Source: Isoptericola variabilis 225
GTDB taxonomy: Bacteria > Actinomycetota > Actinomycetes > Actinomycetales > Cellulomonadaceae
Assembly: GCF_000215105.1 (NCBI RefSeq)
Contig: NC_015588.1
Span: 930,001 to 994,000 of the forward strand
Direction: 5' to 3'
DNA length: 64,000 nucleotides
Shown: positions 10,582 through 17,802 of the stretch, piece by piece
How positions within the stretch are numbered: position 1 is the stretch's first letter
How the letters are laid out: every line of letters starts with the position of its first letter
Made by a program: the position numbers and the translations under genes
Notes under the pieces: model-generated
Told to the model about the DNA's origin: nothing
The model's input: only the letters and a program-made list of their open reading frames with translations
Databases searched by the model: none

Positions 10582-11411
10582 GAGCCGGCTCCGGCCGCGC
10601 CCGCGGTCGCCCCTTCCGACACGTCGGCCACGATCGTCGCGAGCTCGTCGGCGGTCGGGCCCTTGACGGTGAACCGGAGGTCGATGCGACGGTTGGCCGC
10701 GCGCTGCTCCTCGGTCAGCTGAGCCGGCTCGACCGGCCGCGACTCGGCGTATCCGGAGACGGAGAAGATCGGCGTCCCGTCGTCGCGTCGCAGTGCGTCG
10801 AGCTGCTTCTCCTGGGGAAGCGCGGCGTCCCAGAGTCGCCACAGGGAGATCGCGCGGAACGTGGACAGTCCCCAGTTGCCGGTCCCTTCCAGGCCGCCGA
10901 AGGCAGCGTTGTCCGTGTGCCCCTCGACGAACACCGTGTCGAGGATCGCGTAGCGCTCGTCCTTGCGGAGCGCGTCGGCCAGGACCGTGCCGATCGTGAG
11001 CGCGACCGGTTGGTGCGCCGGTCGGATGTCGTAAGAGCCGGAGTCGAAGCCGAGCGCCGACGTCGGGATGTGCAGCACCGAGCTGTCCTCGCTCACCTCG
11101 ACCCGGATGCCGCGATCGCGGAGCTGTTCCGCGATCTCGTTGACGAGCTGGGCGCGCGTCTCCTCCCGGTCGCTGAGAGTCGCGACCTGCGACTCCAGGC
11201 TCTCGCGCTGCGCGGCGAACGCAGCCTCCGCCTCGGCGGCCTGCTCCTGCTGGGCCACCAGCTCCTGTTCCTTGTTCGTCAGCGAGACGACGAGAAGCAC
11301 GACTGCGAGGAGGAAGACGAGCAGGAGCGCCGACATCAGGTCGGAGAACGAGATCCAGTACGAGTCGTCGTTCGTGCTCCCGGGCCGTCCTCGACGAACC
11401 GGACGCCTCAT
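10578..11411 (-). CDS. zorB: ZorB: MotB/OmpA-like stator subunit of type I Zorya
   Basis: 277 residues. A short basic cytoplasmic start is followed by one transmembrane helix at about residues 19-45 (WISFSDLMSALLLVFLLAVV) with Asp24, the proton-binding acid of MotB/ZorB proteins. A coiled linker follows, then an OmpA-like peptidoglycan-binding domain at about residues 115-255 with FVEGHTDNAAFGG, NWGLSTFRA and EEQRAANRRIDL. In Zorya two ZorB sit in a ring of five ZorA, anchor to the cell wall and conduct protons. All residues needed for this are present. ATG 11411 overlaps the zorA stop by 4 bases. Conservation of the peptidoglycan-binding motif fits a Gram-positive wall as well. Confidence 0.93.
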   Translation of the reverse strand: MRRPVRRGRPGSTNDDSYWISFSDLMSALLLVFLLAVVLLVVSLTNKEQELVAQQEQAAEAEAAFAAQRESLESQVATLSDREETRAQLVNEIAEQLRDRGIRVEVSEDSSVLHIPTSALGFDSGSYDIRPAHQPVALTIGTVLADALRKDERYAILDTVFVEGHTDNAAFGGLEGTGNWGLSTFRAISLWRLWDAALPQEKQLDALRRDDGTPIFSVSGYAESRPVEPAQLTEEQRAANRRIDLRFTVKGPTADELATIVADVSEGATAGAAGAGS

Positions 11412-13033
11412 GCCGCCGCCTTCTGGTCGGCGCGACGGCTGAGGGCATCGTCGATCTCCTCGACCGCGGCCGAGAGCGCACGCGCGGCGTCGAGCATCGA
11501 GGACGTGTACGCGTGCGTCTGCTCGTTCCACGCGTTCATCCGGGCGTTCGTCTGCTCCTGGACGGCCTTCGAGTACTCGACGAACCAGGACGCGAGTGCC
11601 GAGCGGAAGCCGTCGACCTCGTTGCTCAGCTTCTCGAGGGTCTCGGTCTGGTGGGACCGCAGCCCGTCGAGGAAGGACGACTGCTGCTCCTTCATCCCGG
11701 CGAGCACCTTCTCCTGGTGCTCGCGCAGACCGCCGAGCCCGTCGTGGAGGACACCCGACGCGTCCTTGAGCATGTCGCTGGCCGACACCGTCGTCTCTGC
11801 GAGAGTGTCGAGCCGCTCGGTGAGCGCGGCGATCGAGTTCGCCGCACCGTTGTGCTTGGCGCTGATCTCCTCGAACGCCTCGACGCTGTCGGCCAGGACG
11901 TCACGGAAGGCCGTGCTCGTGGCTTCGAACGACTCGGCCGTCACCCGCAGGTTCTCGGCCGACGGGGCGAGGTGCTCCGACACGGCGTCGAGCCGCGCGG
12001 TCGCCTCCTCGAGCGCCTCGACCACCCGGGGCAGGCGCTCGTCGAGCAGCTCCACCTGCCGCGCCGTGGCAGCGCGCAGCTCTTCCATGCGCTCGTTGTG
12101 CTCGTCCGCCTGCTGCGCGAGCTTGTCGCCGAGGTACTCGATCGTCTGGCTCAACGTCGCCGACGACGCGTCGAGGCGTTCGGCGAGAGTCCTGCCGAGC
12201 TCCTCGAAGCCCGACGAGAAGCGGTCGACGAGGTGCTCGAACACCTGCTCCGACTGCTGTGCCGCCTGCTCGGCCATGCGCTGCATCGCGGGGGCGACGG
12301 CCTCCTGGAGGCTCCGGCCGATCTGCTCGCCCAGGCCGGCCAGGTACTCCTCGCTGGCGCTCGACGAGTTCATGATGCTGACGAGCGACGCCTCGGAGGT
12401 CTGCTTCTCGAAGATCTCGTCCAGCTCGACCTGGAGGCGGTGGATCACCTTCTCCACCGACCGGTCGTGCATCTTGGCGACGATCTGCGTGATGAGGCTC
12501 GCCAGCACGCCCGCCACCGAGGTGATGAACGCGAGGGAGGCGCCGCTGATGAGCTCGCGGACACCCGCGGTGAGCTCGTCGGTGGTGCCGTCGAAGTCGA
12601 TGCCCTGCAGACCGAGGGTCAGGCCGAGGAACGTCCCGAGCACGCCCGTCACGGTGAGCAACGACGGCATGATGGCGAGGACCCGGTTGTGGAGGAGCTC
12701 GGGCGCGAGGGTCTCGGTGCGGAAGTAGTAGTCCGCGTCGAGCGTGTTGAGGAGCCGGCCGTGGCGGTCTGCGACGAGCGTCTCGTCGTACTCGGACCAG
12801 AGGTGAGAGACCTCGCCGCCGCGCTCCTGTGCGGCGGCGAGGAGGTGCGTGCGGTGCTGGGCGGTCACCGGTCGCGGCACGTTGGCGAGGACGGCTCGCA
12901 CGCCGTCGACGCGCGCGCGGGCCAAGCGTGCGAACCGTACGGTCCAGACCCACGTCAGGACCGCAGCGCTGCCGATGACGATGCAGAACACGATTGCAAG
13001 GGTGAGAGTGGTGTTGCTCACGAGAGTCTCCAT
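11408..13033 (-). CDS. zorA: ZorA: MotA/TolQ/ExbB-like motor subunit with coiled-coil tail, type I Zorya
   Basis: 541 residues. One transmembrane helix near residues 8-30, then two more at about 120-145 (LTVTGVLGTFLGLTLGL) and 160-185 (LISGASLAFITSVAGVLASLI) form the MotA/TolQ core. From about residue 200 to 530 the protein is almost all heptad-type helix rich in Glu, Ala, Leu and Gln: the long cytoplasmic tail that in Zorya passes the phage signal to ZorC and ZorD. The tail appears shorter than that of the roughly 700-residue E. coli type I ZorA (from memory). First gene of the operon; ATG 13033 has no obvious ribosome-binding site. Confidence 0.93.
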   Translation of the reverse strand: METLVSNTTLTLAIVFCIVIGSAAVLTWVWTVRFARLARARVDGVRAVLANVPRPVTAQHRTHLLAAAQERGGEVSHLWSEYDETLVADRHGRLLNTLDADYYFRTETLAPELLHNRVLAIMPSLLTVTGVLGTFLGLTLGLQGIDFDGTTDELTAGVRELISGASLAFITSVAGVLASLITQIVAKMHDRSVEKVIHRLQVELDEIFEKQTSEASLVSIMNSSSASEEYLAGLGEQIGRSLQEAVAPAMQRMAEQAAQQSEQVFEHLVDRFSSGFEELGRTLAERLDASSATLSQTIEYLGDKLAQQADEHNERMEELRAATARQVELLDERLPRVVEALEEATARLDAVSEHLAPSAENLRVTAESFEATSTAFRDVLADSVEAFEEISAKHNGAANSIAALTERLDTLAETTVSASDMLKDASGVLHDGLGGLREHQEKVLAGMKEQQSSFLDGLRSHQTETLEKLSNEVDGFRSALASWFVEYSKAVQEQTNARMNAWNEQTHAYTSSMLDAARALSAAVEEIDDALSRRADQKAAA

Positions 13034-13203
13034 CGATCAGCGTCCAGCGGGAGCGAACGCCGGGTAGTTGCCCGGGCATGCTGCCACGCCGAACCGGTGC
13101 GAAACGCCGTCGAAGCGGGTGAATTTTCGCATTCAACCGTCACGATCGGATCACGACGAAGGGTGCACCGGGCGGGGGGCGCCCGGTGCACCCGGTCAGG
13201 GGG

Positions 13204-14064
13204 TCAGCCGACGGCGAAGAACACCGGGTCGGCGAACCAGCCGGCCGTGAGCGTCCAGAGCCCCGGCGCACCGGCGGGGACGACGAGGCAGACGTTGCCC
13301 GCGGCGGTCCCGCCCTCGTACAGCTCGCCGACGTTCGACAGGTCGTCCGGGATCACACCGCACGAGATGTCGTCGTACGTGACCGAGTCCTCGCCGACGA
13401 ACCGCACGGTCAGGTCGACCCAGGCGGTGGCCGACTCGGACCCGGTGTAGGTGGCCTCGAGGGGCACGATCCAGTACTCCATGCCGTCCGCCGGAGGCTC
13501 GTTGAACTCGTTCTCGGCCCGGATCTGCTCCCAGGCCTCGTACGGCTGACCGAGCGTGACCGTCCACTCGTCGTTGCTCACCGTCTCGCCCACGGTGTAG
13601 GGGTTGGCGCGCGTGCCCTCGGCCGCGTCCTGCTCGGGCGCGGCCTCCTCGGACGGCTCGGCGGGCTCCTCGGGAGCCGCCGACGCGGCGTCTCCCTCGA
13701 CCGCGGCGTCGTCCTCCTCGGCGACCGTCGGTGTGGAGTCGAGCGAGTCGGAGACCTCGTCCATGACGCTTCCGTAGAACGCCTGCGACGCGAGGACGGC
13801 GGCGCCGGCGAGGACGGCGATGATGATGCCGGCGATCGCCAGCCCCTTGCGGGGAGCGCCACGCCGCGCCTTGATCACGCCGCCGACGGCCAGTCCCAGA
13901 CCCACGAGGGCGAGGACGAACGCCGCGTTGTTGATGATCGGCACGAGGCTCAGCGCGAGGGCGACGAGAGCGGTGACGAAGCCGGCGACGGCGAGGCCGT
14001 TGCCGCGGGGGGAGGTGGGCGCCTGCTGGGCGTCCACCATCGGAGGGGTGAGGTTGTCGGTCAT
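13204..14064 (-). CDS. DUF4190/DUF4352-like membrane protein upstream of Zorya
   Basis: 286 residues. A short N-terminus, two hydrophobic helices at about residues 22-45 and 50-65, a KARRGAPRKGLAIAGIIIAVLAG segment with a third helix (typical of DUF4190), then a disordered acidic stretch rich in Glu, Pro and Ala (about 100-150) and a C-terminal beta domain (NPYTVGETVSNDEWTVTLGQP, WVDLTVRFVGEDSV) like DUF4352. The C-terminal domain is probably outside the membrane. AGGAGAG precedes ATG 14064. It lies in the zorA direction with 170 bases between, so co-transcription is possible. Role unknown; relatives occur broadly as cell-envelope proteins. Confidence 0.7.
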   Translation of the reverse strand: MTDNLTPPMVDAQQAPTSPRGNGLAVAGFVTALVALALSLVPIINNAAFVLALVGLGLAVGGVIKARRGAPRKGLAIAGIIIAVLAGAAVLASQAFYGSVMDEVSDSLDSTPTVAEEDDAAVEGDAASAAPEEPAEPSEEAAPEQDAAEGTRANPYTVGETVSNDEWTVTLGQPYEAWEQIRAENEFNEPPADGMEYWIVPLEATYTGSESATAWVDLTVRFVGEDSVTYDDISCGVIPDDLSNVGELYEGGTAAGNVCLVVPAGAPGLWTLTAGWFADPVFFAVG

Positions 14065-14107
14065 GATCTCTCCTAGGTGATGCTCGGGGTTCGTGGCGCA
14101 GCGGGTG

Positions 14108-14782
14108 TCACTGCTTGTTCCAGCTGCCGCACCGCGAGGTCTGGAAGTCCTGCCCCTCGCGCAGGGTCACGGTGGGATACCCGCCGGTGACGATGTCGTT
14201 GTCGACGATGTCGCTCTTGTTGCTGCCGGACCGGTAGATGCCCCAGTAGCAGTCGCCGTTGACGGGCTCCGTCGTCCGGTAGGTACCGGGCTCGATGTCC
14301 ACGCCCACGGTCCAGGTGCCCTCCTGGATCTGGGTCTCGGCGATGCGGTTCTCGACGGCGGTCACCGCCTCCTCCCGTTCGGTGACGGCCTTCTCGCGCT
14401 CGGCGAGGGTTGCCTCGAGCTCGTCGAGCTCTGCCGCACGTTCGGCGGCTGCCGCCTCGGCGTCCTCGGCTCGTGCCTCGGCGTCGGCGATACGGCCTTC
14501 GGCTGACGTGGCCCGGTCGAGGGCGTCCTGCTCGGCCGCCCGGGCGTCGTCGAGCGCGGCTCGCAGGTCGGCCAGCTCGGTCTCGAGCGCCGCGGCGTGG
14601 TCCTCCCAGCGCGCGTTCGCCACTCCCGCGACGATGCCGTAGACGGCCGCGACGGCGAGCAGTGCGGCGAGCGCCGTGGTGACCTTGTGGCCGCGGATCC
14701 GGCGGGTGAACGACTCGCGGAGCTGCACGAGCCGGGGCGTCTCCGGCGACTGCGGCGGCGCGGTCGCTGTCGGGACGGACAT
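14108..14782 (-). CDS. Membrane-anchored coiled-coil protein of unknown function
   Basis: 224 residues. A basic N-terminus (FTRRIRGHKV) leads into one transmembrane helix at about residues 36-55 (TTALAALLAVAAVYGIVAGV). Residues 60-150 form a clear coiled coil, Glu/Ala-rich with heptads (ELADLRAALDDARAAEQ, TLAEREKAVTEREEAV). The C-terminal 75 residues are a small beta-rich domain with the pattern GTWTVGVDIEPGTYRT and two Cys (GDCYWGIY and SRCGSW) that could form a disulfide, found in many actinobacterial surface-exposed proteins. Good ribosome-binding site (AAGGAGAG). Part of the four-gene minus-strand block behind Zorya; function not known. Confidence 0.7.
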   Translation of the reverse strand: MSVPTATAPPQSPETPRLVQLRESFTRRIRGHKVTTALAALLAVAAVYGIVAGVANARWEDHAAALETELADLRAALDDARAAEQDALDRATSAEGRIADAEARAEDAEAAAAERAAELDELEATLAEREKAVTEREEAVTAVENRIAETQIQEGTWTVGVDIEPGTYRTTEPVNGDCYWGIYRSGSNKSDIVDNDIVTGGYPTVTLREGQDFQTSRCGSWNKQ

Positions 14783-14806
14783 AGGTTCTCTCCTTCGTCG
14801 GAGCTG

Positions 14807-15088
14807 TCAGAACTGCCGCAGCCGCAGCAGGTTGTCGGTCTCCACCCCGTTCGCGACGGTTGCGATGTAGCGGGTCCCGCGGCTGCTGACACGAGCAGCG
14901 ACGTCGGCCTGCTGATGCGTGCGCTCGTCGAACGTGCGGTAGCGCACTCCGCGCTTGATCGCGCGGTGGACCTCCTCACGGGTTTCCGTGTAGAGAGTTC
15001 CGGTCGTGAGCCGAGATACCTGCACGGCCTCGATGTGCTCGTTGCTCGTCCCGGGGTGGGCGAGCCGGATGGCGCGGATGAAGGGCAT
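14807..15088 (-). CDS. DUF3892 domain protein
   Basis: 93 residues. The whole protein fits DUF3892: IRAIRL at the start, NEHIEAVQ, a TREEVHRAI helix, a beta core and the conserved end TVANGVETDNLLRL. The family is a small compact domain, sometimes found beside mobile or phage-related genes; its biochemical role is unknown. ATG 15088 has AAAGGA nine bases upstream; an upstream in-frame extension is rejected because its codons are arginine-rich noise. Spacing to neighbours (20 and 24 bases) suggests one operon with the genes on either side. Confidence 0.8.
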   Translation of the reverse strand: MPFIRAIRLAHPGTSNEHIEAVQVSRLTTGTLYTETREEVHRAIKRGVRYRTFDERTHQQADVAARVSSRGTRYIATVANGVETDNLLRLRQF

Positions 15089-15108
15089 CGGTCGGGTCCT
15101 TTCGTGAG

Positions 15109-15567
15109 TCAGTCCTCGACGATCAGGAGGTCGAGTCCGGTGTCGGGGTGGTAGCTCCAGGTCGCGGTGAAGGAGTCCCACGTGTCGCTCTGCCGGCCGT
15201 CGAGAGCGCGGGTCTTGTCCATGAGCTCGACGACGCGTGCGGGCGTGTCGAGACTCGTCAGGACGCACGCGACCGTGAGGTACTCGACGCCGATGACGTC
15301 GTCGTCGCCCTTCATGTCCACGACGAGAGTCCGGTCGTCGTCGGCGAGGGAGAGTCCGGTCAGCCCGTCCTCGTGGCACTCGTCGTGCGCCTGGGCGAGC
15401 GCCGTGTCTCGGCCGCCAGCGAGAGACAGCAGCGTGGCGACGGCAGCGACGGCGGCGACCATCACGCCGGCGGCGAGCCAGCGGCGACGGCTGCCGGCCT
15501 TCCGGCTCGACGAAGCTGCGGTCGGCGCACCGCTCGGCATGTCGGTGTGTTCCAGCTCGTCGGTCAT
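15109..15567 (-). CDS. Single-pass membrane hypothetical protein
   Basis: 152 residues, no family recognised. Basic start, then one hydrophobic helix at about residues 27-48 (WLAAGVMVAAVAAVATLLSLA) that could be an uncleaved signal anchor, and an acidic extracytoplasmic domain with two Cys (DECHEDG and VACVLTS). ATG 15567 follows GAGGAG; a start 69 bases upstream is less likely. First gene of the minus-strand block that continues through the DUF3892, coiled-coil and DUF4190-like genes toward zorA. The promoter region upstream is shared with the restriction-modification locus on the other strand. Confidence 0.65.
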   Translation of the reverse strand: MTDELEHTDMPSGAPTAASSSRKAGSRRRWLAAGVMVAAVAAVATLLSLAGGRDTALAQAHDECHEDGLTGLSLADDDRTLVVDMKGDDDVIGVEYLTVACVLTSLDTPARVVELMDKTRALDGRQSDTWDSFTATWSYHPDTGLDLLIVED

Positions 15568-15647
15568 CGGGGCTCCTCGGCAGTGGCGGTGTCGGTGCGA
15601 CACCAAGGAGCGTGCTGGTAAACCGCCCGTTCGCACACGTCGCGTCC

Positions 15648-15665
15648 CGATAAGCCCCCTTATCG
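15648..15665. promoter_or_regulatory. Perfect inverted repeat in the divergent promoter region
   Basis: cgataag, a 4-base C spacer, then cttatcg. The dyad sits in the 166-base gap between the Zorya-side block (minus) and the restriction-modification locus (plus). Its AT-rich arms stand out from the GC-rich surroundings. It has the size of an operator for a dimeric regulator, which would control both defence arms; the regulator is not identified. Confidence 0.5.
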
Positions 15666-15733
15666 TTGTACGCGGCGCGGACGGTCGGTGGTTGCCGCTA
15701 CGGTGCGATCACCGACCAGTCGAGAGGAGCGAG

Positions 15734-17788
15734 ATGACCAACCTCGCCGTGCGCGCCGGCACCCCGTCCGTGCTGGACCGCCTGCGCCTCTCGCTGCCCG
15801 ACATCGCTGAGCTGGCCCACGTCCAGCGACCGGTGGTCTCCGTGTGGCGACGCCGCCACGCGAGCGGCGCGCGTCCCTTCCCCGAGGCGGTGAGCGACCG
15901 CAACGGATCGCCACGCTTTCGGGCGTCCGACGTCGTCGGATGGATCTCGGAGACGGGCCTGGGCAACAACCCGAACTTCGCTGCCGACGTCGCTCTGCGG
16001 GCCGCGTTCGACGACGAGGGCCTCGTGGCGACCGACGGCCTGCTCGCGCTGCTGTGTCTCAAGGCCTACACGTCGATGCCGCTGAGTGGGATGTCGGCCG
16101 GCGAGGTCCTGGACCTCGCGGACGAGCTCGACCCCGAGGACGCGTTCCTCTACCGCGAGGTAGCCGGGTTGGGGCCGAACCTCGGTGCGGTCTGCGAGCT
16201 CGCCGACCTCGCCGCGTCGGCGGCCTACACGCCCGGCGGAGCCGCCGAGGCGGCGCTCGCGGACCGGTTCCGCGTCGGCCGCCGGGACCTCACCTCGTCC
16301 GCGCTGGCGCCGGCAGCGCTCGAGCTCGTCGCTCGGGTCGCCGAGATGCTCGTCGGGTCGGGCACGCTCGCAGACCCGTACCCGGGGTGCGGCGACCTGG
16401 TGACCGCCGTGCTGCGGAACCCGCGTCTGATCGACCTCCCGACGGTGCAGGTGCCGGGCGGCGACGCGCATCGCCTCGTCCGACGGCGACTGGCCGCGCA
16501 CGGCTGGGACGCCGAACGGCTGGACCTGGACGCGGAGCTCCTGCACGACGCCGTGGTCGTCACCCAGTTGCCGCCGACCGGGTCGCCGGAGCTGGACGAC
16601 GAGGAGGTGATCGCGCGCGTCGACGACATCGTCCTGCGCCTCCGTCCGGGGCAACGCGCCGTCGTGATCGGCCCGGCCAGCGCACTCGTCGACGCGGCCG
16701 CGACTCCGGCCGTCGAGTCCGCTCGTTCCGCGCTGCTGCGCACCGACCGGCTGCGCACCGCGGTGCTGCTTCCTCCGGGCCTGGTCACCGAACGACCGCG
16801 CCAACGGCTGGCGTTGTGGGTGCTGGGCGACGCGCACCCTGACGTCCACATCCGGGATCGCTGGACCATGGTTGCCGACCTGTCGGACCAGGGCGTCTCC
16901 GGCGACCAGTTCGACCGGGCCGTGGTGGAGGACCTGCTGACCGACATCACGGCGTCGCTCGGCACCGCCGAGGCGGTTCGTTCGCACGCCTTCCGGTTCG
17001 CGCGCTTCGCCAGCATTCCTGACGTGCTGGCGCGGGGCGGGTCGCTCGTCGCAGCAGGACGCTCGGTCGTGCGTGGTGCGCGCGACGACGGCGGCGCGGC
17101 GGCGGTCAGCCTCACCGAGCTGGTCGCGTCCGTCGAGAGCGCTGCGCGTCCCCGCCTCGAGGTGCGGGTCGAGCGCGGCGAGGCCCGGCCCGTCCGCCGG
17201 GTCCCGCTGGGCACGTTCGACCGTCGGTGGATCAAGCGCGTGTCAGGCAACCGGATCGACGTGCGGGACGTGGTCCCCGCTCCCGAGCGCGACGCCGCGC
17301 TCACGCGAGTGGTCGGCGTGCCGGAGCTCGTCGGGGAGTCGGCCTGGGGGAGCCGGGGCGTCGAGACGCTCACCTTCACGGGGAAGTACCCGGCGGCTCG
17401 GCTCACCGAGCCGGGGGACGTCGTGTTCACCACGACCCCGTACCCGGCCGCCGTCGTCGACAACGACGGGTTCTCCGCCGTCGCGTTCCCGGCGCAGATC
17501 CTCCGCATCTCAAAGCCCGAGCGCGCGAGGGAGTACGTCCTGCTCCCCGAGGTGCTCGCGCGCGACATCTGCGCCCAGCCGCCCGGTGCCAAGTGGTGGC
17601 GTGCGTGGGAGGTGCGCCTCGTGCCGGCGTCAGACGCGGACTCCGTGGCGCGGACACTGACGTCGGTCGCGGACCGCCTCGCCGCGGCGAAGCAGGAGAT
17701 CGGCAGGCTCGAGCAGATCGCGTCGACGCTCGTCGACGGCGTGACCTCGGGTGTCGTACGCATGCGCAAGGATGAGGCCACAGCGTGA
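15734..17788 (+). CDS. N6-methyltransferase-like / HsdS-like fusion with degenerate catalytic motifs
   Basis: 684 residues in three parts. Residues 15-75 look like a small helix-turn-helix (LSLPDIAELAHVQRPVVSVWRRR, then PRFRASDVVGWI). Residues 80-400 resemble the core of type I N6-adenine methyltransferases, but motif I reads DPYPGCGDL (214-222) instead of DPxCGSGG, and motif IV reads VVTQLPPTG (275-283) instead of NPPF/Y. The catalytic Asn is replaced, so methylation is doubtful. Residues 470-680 have HsdS-like features: GDVVFTTTPYPAAVV, then a long terminal helix (DRLAAAKQEIGRLEQIASTLVDGV). Good ribosome-binding site; it precedes hsdM by 14 bases and is surely co-transcribed. It may be an accessory sequence reader or regulatory subunit of the system. 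Confidence 0.75.
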   Translation: MTNLAVRAGTPSVLDRLRLSLPDIAELAHVQRPVVSVWRRRHASGARPFPEAVSDRNGSPRFRASDVVGWISETGLGNNPNFAADVALRAAFDDEGLVATDGLLALLCLKAYTSMPLSGMSAGEVLDLADELDPEDAFLYREVAGLGPNLGAVCELADLAASAAYTPGGAAEAALADRFRVGRRDLTSSALAPAALELVARVAEMLVGSGTLADPYPGCGDLVTAVLRNPRLIDLPTVQVPGGDAHRLVRRRLAAHGWDAERLDLDAELLHDAVVVTQLPPTGSPELDDEEVIARVDDIVLRLRPGQRAVVIGPASALVDAAATPAVESARSALLRTDRLRTAVLLPPGLVTERPRQRLALWVLGDAHPDVHIRDRWTMVADLSDQGVSGDQFDRAVVEDLLTDITASLGTAEAVRSHAFRFARFASIPDVLARGGSLVAAGRSVVRGARDDGGAAAVSLTELVASVESAARPRLEVRVERGEARPVRRVPLGTFDRRWIKRVSGNRIDVRDVVPAPERDAALTRVVGVPELVGESAWGSRGVETLTFTGKYPAARLTEPGDVVFTTTPYPAAVVDNDGFSAVAFPAQILRISKPERAREYVLLPEVLARDICAQPPGAKWWRAWEVRLVPASDADSVARTLTSVADRLAAAKQEIGRLEQIASTLVDGVTSGVVRMRKDEATA

Positions 17789-17802
17789 GAAAGGAACACC
17801 GA

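Noticed and set aside
15734..17788. BREX or DISARM methyltransferase (PglX/DrmMI)
   Set aside because: It is too short for PglX, lacks NPPY, and no other BREX or DISARM genes are nearby; context is type I RM.
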